A stretch of DNA of 64,000 nt from Nemertoderma westbladi (lineage: Eukaryota; Xenacoelomorpha; Nemertodermatida; Nemertodermatidae), in NCBI GenBank assembly GCA_032718475.1, contig JAUCBJ010008829.1, positions 62,001 to 126,000 of the forward strand, in the 5' to 3' direction. The notes under the pieces were generated by a model, which saw only the letters and a program-made list of their open reading frames with translations, ran no database searches and was not told where the DNA came from. Position 1 is the first letter of the stretch, and each line of letters begins with the position of its first letter. Of this stretch, positions 19,933 through 31,600 are shown piece by piece. The translations under genes and the position numbers were made by a program.

Positions 19933-20082
19933 ATGTCTTTTAATGAATTTAATAAATTGCCATTTTACGCGATTTATAACATTCCCAAAATTCCATTAAT
20001 TAATAGATCAAGGGAGCGGAGATTTATATTATTATGCGTATGCGTGTACGAAAGTCTCCCAAACATAGTTAATAGCCGATAA
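19933..20082 (+). CDS. Small 3' ORF 1 of BEL-A, unknown
   Basis: 49 residues, starting MSFNEFNKLPFYAIYN and ending in VNSR. BEL-B has the same frame at 49147-49306 (FNEFNKLPFYAIYN, PKIPLINRSRERRF). Most differences are near the C-terminus. No known domain. Conservation could simply reflect recent common ancestry. Confidence 0.35.
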   Translation: MSFNEFNKLPFYAIYNIPKIPLINRSRERRFILLCVCVYESLPNIVNSR

Positions 20083-20699
20083 AATTCGTAAAGTCATGTA
20101 TAAACAGGACATTGACTATTAAAGAATTACTATTAAATAACATCCCAGATCTGTATGCATTGGAATCACCCTAATTCTACCGCTAGCTTTGCATAATGTC
20201 ACCATAGCAACAACCACGCTAGAATTAGAATTGAGTTAAACGAACAATAGAAAGCTTGTCCCATTAAATAGCATAGGGAATAAATAGCGCACTACTAGTA
20301 TCCAAGGATACATAATAATACAGTGACATTCTGGAAGGCATTGACTAACGGACAAATGGCCCGAATGTGCGTAGTTGTGACCAGTTGTGTGGTATTTGTG
20401 AGTTTATAGGTGAATGTTACTGCTAAAGTGTGTTTACAGTAGCTAGTCGCAATCGTAAAAATAACCTAACTCTCCAAGGAATACCTGAAGTACATCTAAG
20501 CCTTTGGGACGGACAGTCGAGTGACTTGTGCCGGTTGTCGTTGTCGTTGTGCGGCTACGTCGTTGGCGAAAGTACAGCGGCGACGACACATCGGCGCTGA
20601 GGATCTCGTACTGTCCGGGGGTTGATTGGGGTAGGCAGCGACGCCCGCTCGCCTAAATGTGGACTCATTATAATATGGATAAACTCATATATAGCAGAT

Positions 20700-21005
20700 A
20701 TGACGGAGTTGATAGAAGATGGTCTTGGTATCGGGGAGCGATATACTCTACTTTTACAAGCGTTTGTTGATAGCTTAATACGCGGCGACGTTAGTCCAAC
20801 TGCTGCGGAGGACGATGGTCGTCATATCGAACCGCCAATGTCCCAAGAGCAGCTCACGCGTGAGTTGGACTATAGAAAATTCGCTGCTCGATATACGCAG
20901 CGTAATGGTATGTATATGGGCTTCTTAATTACTGGTCATCCTATCGATTTACACAATACGGACTATGTCGACTATATATCCTGCCCAGCGGAGTCGGAAC
21001 CATAA
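20700..21005 (+). CDS. Small 3' ORF 2 of BEL-A, unknown
   Basis: 101 residues from the ATG at 20700 (MTELIEDGLGIGERY). The frame is open upstream to 20622, but the ATG at 20700 is the one conserved in BEL-B (49935). The middle (AFVDSLIRGDVSPT, QLTRELDY, YTQRNGMYMGFL, HPIDLHNTDYV) is recognisable in BEL-B at 49,985-50,220. There a 2-bp loss near 49,989 breaks the frame after the start. No domain recognised. Confidence 0.4.
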   Translation: MTELIEDGLGIGERYTLLLQAFVDSLIRGDVSPTAAEDDGRHIEPPMSQEQLTRELDYRKFAARYTQRNGMYMGFLITGHPIDLHNTDYVDYISCPAESEP

Positions 21006-21781
21006 ACTGAAATTCGAATGCGAAAATTCTATTCGAAATCGACTCGAAAGAAAAGACACTAAAGAAACAAATGGACGCGGTAACTCCAACGTATATTTGG
21101 AATTCTTGATAGAAGCATTGTAACAACAAATAAATATCACCCGCATTTACCCTACCAGACGTGCGTCTTTGGTATTATTACGATAAATGCCCTAGACCCA
21201 ACTAATAAACGGAAAGAAATAAACATCCACGTAAACCGAAACTTGTTGACGTATCACCTATGCTCACTCGGCTCGAACGATCCTGGAGTAAACCTACGAT
21301 CAGAGTCCCGGAATACTCGGTCAAACCTCCTCATTCCTTAGTTGGACCTCAGACCTGCGATCCTGGTGGTGTCGCGGATCCTCGCGGACTGTATTCACTG
21401 TTCAAAGATCTAGTGCTACCCTAACAATTAATCGGTAACACTCCGACAGTGATTTCTAGCTAGCCGCCCATCTTACCTAGCCGGATTTTGACGCGAACAC
21501 CTAATATCACTATCCAACCGTATGGTCGTCCACGTTTAACGCGATACAACCCCTCATCAAGGTGAAGGAGAGCGTTGTACGAAACGAGTTAAACGCTATT
21601 CTATAAAGATCAAAAAGGAAACCTGCGTTTGTTCAGATAAACGTAAGTTATAACAGTAAGTCCAATCGATAAACGAATTGGCCTTATCTCAATTCGATTG
21701 GGAAATCCAGAATCTCTAAGAAGTTATCGAACTTGGACGATCCTATTCTCTGCGAGAGTTTTTGGAGGAACGTATCCAGCT

Positions 21782-21985
21782 ATGAGCGGAGGAAAATCAG
21801 CTCGAGGAGAAGCATATCGAAACGGCAGATACCTCGACCACAATCCTACACCTTCTGATGCAATCATATTGCACCCTTCACCCAGGAGTTATGGCCCTCC
21901 TAGTAAAGTGGCTCCCCCCAAAGAGAAAAAGACTCTTGCTAGCCTCAAAAAACTGCGTAAACGCCGTCTGCGTAAGAAAGACTAA
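21782..21985 (+). CDS. Small 3' ORF 3 of BEL-A, basic C-terminus
   Basis: 67 residues, starting MSGGKSARGEAYRNGR and ending in a Lys/Arg-rich tail (KLRKRRLRKK). BEL-B has a matching frame at 51055-51261. The basic tail could bind nucleic acid or act as a nuclear signal, but that is a guess from composition. The frame is also open upstream to 21698. Confidence 0.4.
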   Translation: MSGGKSARGEAYRNGRYLDHNPTPSDAIILHPSPRSYGPPSKVAPPKEKKTLASLKKLRKRRLRKKD

Positions 21986-22063
21986 CTGTTTAGAGTATCT
22001 TTATGTTTTAGAAACTGTGATTTTTATATTTTATAGACTGAAAATCCCATTTTCTGGGAGCGG

Positions 22064-23248
22064 TGTAAAAGCTTTTGCTGAATTGTCCGGTTATTTTTCC
22101 TTATTTTTCCCGTAAAATACTCTGTAGTTGGTTTACCAGGCATAAAAAGGCCGTGTCCTTGCTGTACTGGTGTTTTAGCGGACATAAAAGCTATTTCTTC
22201 TGTATTTGTACTTTAGAGGACATAATCCGTAATTCTGTGACGTAAAAGCTCGATACTCTTGAAAACAGTGTCGCTACCATGACGACGGCTAGCAGCTGAT
22301 ATTGCCACGTCGACGTTTCTTTGTTCTCTCGTTGTTCAGGTTGACCAATCAGAGCGTTTGTTGTCTCTGTGTTGGAGGTATATACAGAAACTCAGTAGTT
22401 CAGTGTTATGTTTTTGCCCAGAGCCTAAGAACCGGCTTTTGGCACCTCCGTGTTTCAGTTTTTAGTCTTACACTAGTAGGTTTAATTATAAGGACATATA
22501 TCCTTTAACTGCTAACTGATCATACATACTGACTGCTGAAACATTGCAAACTCATAACAATCAGTGTTCAGTTGTTGTTTTATACTGCTATTTACTGTCA
22601 GTTCTTCATAATATGGTTGATGAATTATTATATTTGGAATAACGATAAATAACCCCGAAACCCAATATTCTTGATATACCGAAGGTAAGAGAGAAAGGTT
22701 ACAGATAAACGATTGTGACTTATGTTAAAGTGGTTTGAAGTGAATCTAATGTTATTTGATAGACCCTACATGAGTCAGTCTGTGTTCCTTTTATATGTGA
22801 CTAAAATCAGTGAAGATTGGCAGATTAGTGTGCAGTATTGTGCAGCATTGTGTATGAGTGAGTCTGTTAAAGAAGCAATTCCTAAAGAATGCGCCATATA
22901 TGTGAATTATAATTAAGCCATATCGTTGTGAGTAGTTTAAGTCATAACTCTGTTTATATAGATAAAGCGCCACGTCCTAAAGGAACTGTTAATATTCCCG
23001 AAGGTGAATAATATTGTCAGAGATTATATAATACTGTCAGTCGAATAATACATTAGGCTTACATAGCAATAAAATTAAACCGTCGAACCCAATCTCCCGG
23101 GAATATCCAGCGGGTGAATGATCGCGCACAGATTGGTTTCGACTAGTGTAGTGAATCAAATACTTGTCATAGACTAAAAACCGATTTAATATCTGGAAGA
23201 CATCTTAATTTGGTGGGTTAAACTGCCAAAGGTCTGAAAGCGCGAACA
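22064..23248 (+). repeat. BEL-A 3' LTR
   Basis: 1,185 bp, the same length as the 5' LTR and almost identical to it. It ends GCGCGAACA, followed by the target duplication catag. Confidence 0.92.
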
Positions 23249-24295
23249 CATAGAGATAAAGTTAAACAGGAACTTGAAAGTCTGGTTAACAAGGGTATTA
23301 TTGCTCCAGTTGGTGATCGTCCAACTGAATGGTGCCACCCCTTAGTGGTGGTACATTATCCTAATGGTAAAATAGAATGTGCGTTGATCTAACCCACTTA
23401 AATAGTCAAGATAAAAGAGTAATTCATCCAATTCAGACACCTAATGAAGTTGTGAGAAATATAACTCCAAATTCAAAAATTTTCTCTACACTAGACGCAA
23501 AAAAAGGTTATTGGCAAATGCCACTTGATAAAAACTCACAGGATCTAACCTGTTTTCTAACTCCATGGGGGCGCTACATATATTTGAGATCTCCAATGGG
23601 ATTTATTCATACTGGAGCTTCGTATAGTCTACGTGGTGACCTTGCATTTTCTAATCTCCCAAACATTCATAAAATAGTTGACGATATCTTTATTGAAGAT
23701 GAGAACTTTATTGATCATGTAGATCGTGTTTGCCAAACATTAGAGCGATGTGCTAAATATAGCATTACATTAAACAGAGATAAATTTAACTTTGCCAAAT
23801 CATCGGTCAAATTTGCTGGTTTTATTGTTTCTGACCAAGGAGTAAAAGCTGACCTTGATAAAGTAAAAACAATTTGTAAATTTCCTACACCAATATCTAG
23901 GACAGACCTTAGATCTTTTATGGGTCTAGTGCAGCAACTTGGACAATTCTCAGATGAAATAAGTAAAGCCACTACTCCATTGAGAGATATCCTTAAAACC
24001 AAAATGAGTTTATATGGACAACAAACCACCAAGTTGCGTTTGATAATGTGAAACAAGTTTTAGCATCCCCACCAATTCTTAGTACATTTGATCCTAAAGC
24101 AGAAACTGCACTCCATACTGATGCTTCGCGCATACATGGCTTAGGATATGCATTGCTGCAAAAACAAGATGAAAAATGGCGCCTAATACAGTGTGGATCA
24201 CGATTTCTGGGAGAGACAGAGTCGAGATATGCTGTAATTGAATTAGAAGCGTTAGCCATTTTATGGGCAACGAAGAAATGTCACCTCCTCAAATA
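23249..24295 (+). pseudogene. Gypsy-1 reverse transcriptase and RNase H, broken
   Basis: Continues the RT from the BEL-A insertion point (KQELESLVNKGIIAP, WCHPLVVV). A small frameshift near 23,370 sits at the point where GKIRLCVDL is usual. The frame from 23,377 carries TLDAKKGYWQMPL (motif A) and IVDDIFIED (motif C, Ile in place of the usual Tyr before VDD), then the thumb. A second shift at about 24,050 moves into an RNase H frame (LHTDASRIHGLGYALLQ, ESRYAVIELEALAILWA) that ends in TAA near 24,296. RNase H is cut short. Confidence 0.85.
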
Positions 24296-24838
24296 ATCAA
24301 CCAAATCCGCCAATTTTTGTCAATACTGGTGTACCTACACGTTTACGTTCAGATGGTTGCCCGCAATTCAAATCGAAAGAGTTTCAAGATTTTTTGAAAT
24401 TATGGGGTGTAATATGGGTGCCATCTACTCCATATAATCCGCAATCAAATGGACATGCTGAGGTCATGGTGAAATCTCTTAAAAACTTAGTTGCAAAAAA
24501 CATCAGCTAAAGAAGCAGATATTGTGCGACATAAAACAATTGAAAAATCTAAGTTGTATTATGACAAATCGGTACGACAATTGACGAAACTGGAATCCGG
24601 CTCTCCCGTAATAGTTCAAAATCCTATCACCAAACGTTGGGACGAAAGGGGAACAATTGTCCACATGGGACAATCTCGAGACTACAGAATCCTATTCCCT
24701 TCAGGGAGAACCTTATGGCGTAACAGACGATTTTTACGTCCCATACCAGATGATAATAAGAATACTGAATCCCCAAAAACAGAAGTTCCACGACGCAGCA
24801 CACGCACTCTCAGAAAAACTGTACATTTTTCTACCTAA
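24296..24838 (+). pseudogene. Gypsy-1 integrase, 3' portion
   Basis: After a deletion that removed the end of RNase H, the zinc domain and the first catalytic Asp, the integrase resumes with LRSDGCPQFKSKEF (second Asp) and PYNPQSNGHAE (catalytic Glu). A TAA follows near 24,510. The next frame (24,491-24,838) carries the C-terminal domain (GSPVIVQNPITKRWDERGTI, SRDYRILFPSGRT). Cannot be functional. Confidence 0.8.
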
Positions 24839-24977
24839 AAGTTTATAAAATTTTTTTTTAGTTATTAATTTTCGATTTGACTCGTATATATATGCCGGTA
24901 CCATATATTTGCTATTTAAAAAAAAGGAGATGATGTATACACATTATATATATCAATTATTTACTTCAAATGAGAGT

Positions 24978-24993
24978 TGTAATATTCATACTG
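24978..24993 (+). repeat. Gypsy-1 3' LTR, first 16 bp
   Basis: TGTAATATTCATACTG equals the start of the 5' LTR. The remainder lies at 52554-52684 beyond BEL-B; the last five bases (tactg) are the BEL-B target duplication. An A-rich purine stretch near 24,920-24,932 may be the polypurine tract. Confidence 0.85.
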
Positions 24994-26201
24994 TGTAAAA
25001 GCTTTTGCGGAATTGCCCGGTTATTTTTCCTTATTTTTCCCGTAAAATACTCTGTAGTTGGTTTAGTAGGCGTAAGAGGCCGTATTATTGCTGTATCGGT
25101 GTTTTTTAGAGGACCTAAGAGCTATTTCTTCCGTATGAGTACTTTGGAAGACATGGTTGGTGATTCTATGGCAATTCTATGAAGCAAAATAGCTAGATCC
25201 TCTTGAAACAGTAGTTACTATGACGACGGTTAACAGCTGAGCTGTATAGGTGTCAATTTTCTTTGTTCTACGGTGTCTCTTAGTTCAGTCAACCAATCAG
25301 AGCATTTTTACTGCTCTTGTACAGAAATTTCCTAGAAATCACGCAATGCTTTATGGGCAGTGTTTACATTCAGTCCTGAGCCCAAGAAAGAACGGCTTTT
25401 GGAATATCTGTGTTTTCAGCTCTTTAGCCCAACACTAGTAGGCTTAATTATAGGGACATATATTCGTTATCTTACTGACCTAACTCAACTGGGCAATGCA
25501 TATATCTTATCGTACATACTTTTATATCGTTATACTGCTATTTACTGTCGGTTATTCACTATATATGGTTGATGAAATATTATATTTGGAATAACGAGAA
25601 ATAATCACGAAACCCCAATATTCTTGATATACCGAAGGTAAGAGAGACCGGTTACATATAACGATTGCGACTTATGTTAAAGTGGTTTGAAGTGAATCTA
25701 ATGTTATTTGATAGACCCTACATGAGTCGGTCTGTGTTCCTTTTATATGTGACTAAAATTAGTGAAGATCGGCAGATTGGTGTGCAGTATTGTGCAGCAT
25801 TGTTTATGAGTGAGACTGATAACGAAGCATTTCCTAAAGAATGCGCCATATATGTGAATTATAACTAAGCCATATCGTTGTGTGTAGTTTAAGTCATAAC
25901 TCTGTTTATATAGATAGAACGCCACGTCCTAAAGGAACTGTTAATATTCCCCAAGGTGAATAATATTTGTCAGAGATTATATAATACGATCAGTCGAATA
26001 ATACAGTAGGCTTACATAGCAATACGATTAAGCCGTCGAACCCAATCTCCCGGGTATATCCAGCGGGTGAATGATCGCGCATAGATTGGTTTCGACTAGT
26101 GTAGTGAATCAAATATTTGTCATAGGCTAAAAGCGATTTATTATCTAGAAGATATCCTAATTTGGCGGGTTAAACTGCCAAAGGTCTTAAAAGCGCGAAC
26201 A
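24994..26201 (+). repeat. BEL-B 5' LTR
   Basis: 1,208 bp, TGTAAAAGCTTT…GCGCGAACA. Differs from the 3' LTR at scattered single bases, e.g. near 25,084, 25,135, 25,186 and 25,310. Confidence 0.92.
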
Positions 26202-28464
26202 ATAACGGATATATATCTGTATTGCAGTGTAGGCACTAAATACAGTTTAATATTGTTCTGGTAAGAACAATAACTGATATTGCTTCTGTATTGCGGTAGG
26301 CAATAAAGCTAAAGTACCGGTCGACCGGTAACCAGTAGGCCTGATTGCCTGATCACCCGTACGGGTACTTACTGCAGTACAGGTACAACAGTATTATTCG
26401 ATTGTGATATTGTATATCGGTAGGCCTTAATATTAAATCAGGGAGGGCCCGCCCTGGTTTTTTATTGAGATTTTACTTATTTCTGTCAGTTTTATTTATT
26501 TGTAGGCCAATGTTGAGCAGAAGGCGTGTAAGCCTGTTCAGATTGTATAGAGAATTTGTAGGCTGGGCTGTTGTCTGACTGTTGTTAAGTCTGAGGGGAC
26601 TGCAGTGTGTGTAGAGCATCTGTCCGATAGAGTGCTAGTTAGGAAAGTGGGGGCAGCTTGAGCTGTAAGGTAAACCCCTCGAAAAGAATAAGTCGTACTA
26701 CCAAGTAGAACGCATACTAACTAATTATTTCGGAGTCTGCATATACTGTAATTTATTTAGGCTTGATAGTAGTCTGCCAGCGTTTGGTTTATATTTTGTT
26801 TGTGTAGTCTGTACGGGTAGCGTAATATTCTTATTTGAATAATTTGTAGGCTGGATTGTTGTCTGGCTGTTGTTGAGTTTGAACGGACCGCCGTGTGTGT
26901 AGAGCATCTGTCCGATAGAGTGCTAGTTAGGAAAGTGGGGGCAGCTTGAGCTGTAAGGTAAACCCCTCGAAAAGAATAAGTCGTACTGCCAAGTAGAACG
27001 CATACTAACTAATTATTTGGGAGTCTGCATATACTGTGGTTTATTTAGGCTTAGTAATAGTTGGCCAGCATTTAGTCTGTATTTTGTTTGAGTAGTTTGT
27101 ACGCGTAGCGTAATATTTATTATTCAGAGTTTATGCGATTATTCGCAACATTCACTTCCCCAAGTTTATTCCTACAGTAATTGTGCTTGTTATACATACC
27201 GTTATAGTTAAATTAACCCCGGTACTACATCAGGGCTGCTTGGCGTAGGTAAAGACTGGAGATTTTGTGCTTTGGTCACTCCGGCAGATACCGTGGTTCT
27301 TTTAGCTGTTCAAGTATTTCTAACTGCTAGTTATCTGTTTTATTAGTACTTGTACCTAATTTAGGGTTTAGTGTACAGTGCTTTCCGAAAGTAATTAGTG
27401 TGTAGGCAGTATATTTGTGTTGTAAAGTGGTTAATAGGCGCGTTGGTTCTGGTAGACCGCGGTAATTAATCTCTAGGTAGGAACAATCCGTGATACATAA
27501 CGTAGTACCTATAGCGATACGGCTATAGGTCGTCAGACGGTGGTATTTTCCTATCTGGACAGCGCAATATATTTACTACTACTTATTATTTTCAAATACC
27601 GTAGTATCCTGTCCGTTGTAATAACCAGAAATTCTAACCTTCTGTTAGACTGGTTTGTAGTTCCCTGTAAAATTACCCTAAAATTTCGTACGTAATATTC
27701 TGTTTGTTGTGTTTAATTAGAGATTTAATCTCACCCGAATCGTAAGTAATTAGTAGATAAGTAACTTAGGAAGTAGAATTATTTGTTTTAGTGTCCACTA
27801 AGTAGCACTTCACTGAGAGCGCACAGCTTTTGTGTAGTGATTACTTCTCAGAAATAATAACATCTATTTCAATATTATAACAAAACCCTCATACGGGTAT
27901 ATATATATTATAAAATAAAATAAAATCTATTTATAAAATAGTAGGCCTGCCATACAACAATTAGGTCTCAATACCAGTTGGACTACTGCTCAAGTAACGG
28001 TAATAGAGTAAGTAAAGTAACAAAGTAACCCAAGTAACCCTAAATTTCAGAAATTCAATTATTCTAAAATAATTGATATACCGGTATTTCCCATAGGCTT
28101 ATTATATTTATTTTTATAAATTTAGGCTGAAATCATACCGGTATTCTGTAATTAATTATAATCCATAATTATACTTATATATACTATAAGTGTAAGCTGT
28201 ATACCGGTATTCAAGATAGGCCTATTATATACTTATATATATTTGTGCTGAAACTACATACCGGTATTCTGTGACAAATCTAGTCTGTAATAATACTTAT
28301 ATATACTATAAGTGTATACCGGTATTCTAATATATTGTGTGTATATATACAGCTACACTGAGTAGCAGTATAAGTAATTGATTACTAGGCTAGCAGTGAT
28401 ACTGAATTACTAGACTTGCTTTAACTGTATTTATAGCAGTAGGCATTCAACTGTATAAACCGAA
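26202..28464 (+). other. BEL-B 5' leader with duplicated stem-loop units
   Basis: Non-coding. Short hairpins follow the LTR (26205-26220, 26254-26271, 26289-26305). Two copies of a 288-bp unit carry the leader stem-loop: GGGG, CAGCT-TG-AGCTG, CCCC at 26649-26678 and 26937-26966, each followed by aagaataagtcgtact. AT-rich ataccggtat/ataggcct repeats lie near 28,080-28,330. The 43-bp repeat of BEL-A and BEL-E is missing. Confidence 0.75.
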
Positions 28465-28617
28465 ATGTCTGACACCAAGCAAAACCTATCAGACAGTCTC
28501 CTAGATACAACCATCTGTGACTCAGATAGGGGTGTGGAACCGTCGGGACCTAAGTTCAGATCACCTCCTACTGTAAGGAAGGTTATCCCCCCTCCAGACT
28601 CCAGACTGTTGAGCTAA
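28465..28617 (+). CDS. BEL-B gag 5' segment, separated by a frameshift
   Basis: Starts with the conserved ATGTCTGAC and encodes 50 residues (MSDTKQNLSDSLLDTT…). Ends in TAA at 28615-28617, which overlaps the next ATG as TAATG. In BEL-E the equivalent segment is in one frame with the downstream part (…VERMPERGAKMADTVY), so BEL-B lost the frame through an indel before 28,600. Reinitiation at the overlapping ATG is possible. Confidence 0.6.
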   Translation: MSDTKQNLSDSLLDTTICDSDRGVEPSGPKFRSPPTVRKVIPPPDSRLLS

Positions 28618-31600
28618 TGCCCGAACACGGAGCGAAGATGGCGGATACGGTTTATGTGGACCCCCTTCTTGTTCTTCCGGCAGCAGTACTAACTACGGTG
28701 TTAGTTGCGGTAGAAGAACACCAACACGATTGGGTTAAAAGTGGGCAGGCGACTAAAGATAATTATGCGGGATACTCGAAGGAAGAACTGATATCTATTG
28801 TCGAATCACAATGGAACTTCCCCGGACTCGGACTCCCGTTTGACTTATCAGAAGCCACCTGGGATGATATACACCGGATGGGAGTGGCCAAGGATACCGT
28901 TGATCCAGCTGTTTGGAAGAGGTCGGCAGCTGGATATGTGCAAGGGTTCTTCGGCTCTTTGGAGCGATTAGAAGAACAGCTGTTTCGACAACAACGAGGA
29001 CCTCAAGAGCAGGAAAAGCTGCTTTATCAAGTACGCGAAAGAACTCTACGCATTAGACTAATCTTATCGGCTTTTGAGGAAACATCCAAAAGAAAACAGG
29101 ACACGTCGTTGCAAGTTGCTGTCAAGACTTGGTTCCAGCGGGTGAGCCTCAAGGTTCAAGAAACAGCCAAGTGGAAAGCTCAGTTGGCTGAGCGCCCCTA
29201 CCACTATGAAGAATCAACCGATGCCACCTTTTCTCAAGTGGAAAGCGAAGTAACAGCAGCCGAGAAGCTGCGAACTAGAGACGCTATTGACATTTATCTG
29301 TCCGACTATCAGCGATTCCTAGGAGACGAAGAGTTGAGGAGACGGCTGGCTGGACTTTCCCCTAATAGTGAAGGAGCCAAGCATGTGTTGGACGCAATCG
29401 ATGCGGAAATGTTGGCTGCGAACCAAGCTAAATTTGATGAATGTCTCCACATCGCTAGAGTCCAAGAAGAACAAGTAAAGAAAAGGCGGATAGAAGACAG
29501 AAAGGCAACAGCAGTAGCAGTGGCAATGGCAGCGGCCGAAGCAGACAGAAAGGCAGCAGCAGTAGCAGCGGCAATGGCAGCAGCCGAAGCAGACAGAAAG
29601 GCGGCCGAAGCAGACAGAAAAGCAGCGGAGGCAGTGGCAGAAGCCGAATGGAGAGCGTCTGAAGAGGCTACCCAACTGGAGTTGGAAAATCTGCAAGAGA
29701 CGCAAGACCACATAAATAAACAGTTAACTGAGAGTCGAATGCAGATGATGAATCGATCTACTTCCAAACGCCAAGGTTATACATCATCGGAGGAGGGAGA
29801 TACCACTGATCCTGAAGGCGGAGGAAATAGATCTCGTCTCAGTAGGCGTAGAAGAACATCTCACTGTCATAAATTGCCCGATTTGCCCCCCGCTGTTAGA
29901 AGACAATTAGCTAGCACAGCCGTAGGTAGTACAGAACCCACAGACCAAATTATTACCGTAAACAAACTCCCTACTATAGTAGATAAGCCGGAAATAATTA
30001 GGCCTGTTCTCGAAGCCACCCCTTCGGTGCTAGAGACACCTGTACTCCCGGAAATAAACTCTAGATTCCCTTTGCACAGCACAAAACTATCTGTGCCATC
30101 TTTGCCTAGTAGAACAGCCCCTGAAACGGTTCCTGTCATGGACTCCGAGCGAATGGATTTATCGCCCGTGGTCCCTTGTCTGCCCGCTACGACGTTGGCG
30201 GATCCCGCTTCGGCGGTTGAATGGGTAGATGAGGGGCGGCGAGGGATGAATCTCCTGCTCGGACAGATGCAGGAGACTGTCCACCAACTCAAGGGAACAG
30301 TAAGGGAAAGTAAACTAGAGTTGCAAGAAGTGCAGCAAAGTATCGCGTTAGAACGCGATAAATTAGTAAATATACAAAAGGGTATACCACCACCCTCTGT
30401 AACAATGTGTCAACCCGTTAGGTCTGAAGTATCTCATGCGCAAGGTGTGGAGCCTACACGCATCTATACTGCTAGTGAAGTAGAAACTCCTATAGTAAAC
30501 CCTATTAAGGGTAATTATAGACCTGTTGACAGTGATATTCCATATAGACCTGATCATAATCCGAGAAATTTATATACCGATAATTCGATATTAAATAATA
30601 CGATGGCCCAAGAAAGTTTTACGCGTCAAATGGCTAGAACCGAAGCCCGTCAAGCGGTAAAGGTTGGAGAGATCCTCAAGTTCAATGGAGATGAGATGAA
30701 ATGGTTACCTTTTAATGAATATTACAAAGATAACATACAGAACTCTGTACTATCTAACGGAGAGAAACTCAGATACCTCATTGAATGCTTGGAAGGACCT
30801 CCCAAGTTAATGGCGTTAAAATTTATTGGACATCCAGACGGATTAAGACAAGTTTGGGATACTCTAAACTTCAGATATGGTAATAGGAATAACATAGCTG
30901 GGTATTTGTATGCAAAATTGGTAGCGCCCCGAAAGTTTATTAGCAGCGGGATTATAGAGTTTTCCGATGAAATTCAGGAGATCTGCAGACAATTAGATTG
31001 GCTAGGTAAGTCTCATGAGTATCAGAGTGCTATAGTTATTAGAGCAGTGACTTCCACTTTACCGAAGGGTGGAGTAGCTAACCGTTGGGATAAGAAAGTG
31101 TTATATATGATGGAACAACAACAACGGGACCCTACCATGGCTGATCTCATGTCATTCTTGGATGGTGAGGTGAAATTACAGCTCATAAAGCAGTCCAGAG
31201 AGAAGACAGCGGAAAGTAAGGTAAGTGAGAAACCCGTTTCTAGAAGAAAGGTAACACCAGTGTGTTATACAGACGACGGCGAAAGCCAACTCTCTCAGGG
31301 GGAGGACAGCGGGAAAGACACTGAAAGATCATACTATGTCAATAAATCTCCCAAAGATGTAAGTAAACTCAAGTCTCGAACCAATGACCGGAGAGAGCAG
31401 GTAAGAAAAACTCCTCCCACGTCTCCTAAGAGAATTCATGTGAGAAAACCTGAGGAAAGAACCCGGGTGAACAACGCGAACAACTCAGAGCCTATTAAGG
31501 TAAGCAACATCAAAGCTAAATGTGTGTTGTGTGACGGACCGCACCGTCTAAATACTTGTGATGAATTCTTAAGGAAATCATTGAAGGAGAGACGTGAAGT

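Larger units (their letters stand above)
19053..22063 (+). other. BEL-A 3' region between pol and the 3' LTR
   Basis: 3 kb, collinear with 48274-51339 of BEL-B. It is mostly AT-rich and non-coding by eye. Three short reading frames shared with BEL-B lie in it (19933-20082, 20700-21005, 21782-21985). A weak purine tract (ctgggagcgg) precedes the 3' LTR. Its position corresponds to the envelope slot of retroviruses, but I see no signal peptide, transmembrane helix or envelope motif. Confidence 0.7.
11540..23248 (+). mobile_element. BEL-A: non-autonomous BEL/Pao retrotransposon, Gag-protease only
   Basis: 11.7 kb, bounded by two 1,185-bp LTRs that differ at about two positions by eye, and by a 5-bp target duplication. 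Parts in order: 5' LTR, 2.25-kb structured leader, one uninterrupted Gag-protease frame with two in-frame deletions replacing RT, RNase H and the integrase core, a 3-kb 3' region, 3' LTR. Nearly identical LTRs mean it inserted recently. Because both deletions keep the frame, it was most likely mobilised in this reduced form by a full-length relative such as BEL-B. Confidence 0.9.

Noticed and set aside
20601-22063. Envelope gene in the BEL-A/B 3' region
   Set aside because: No signal peptide, hydrophobic anchor or Cys pattern in any frame; only short soluble-looking frames.
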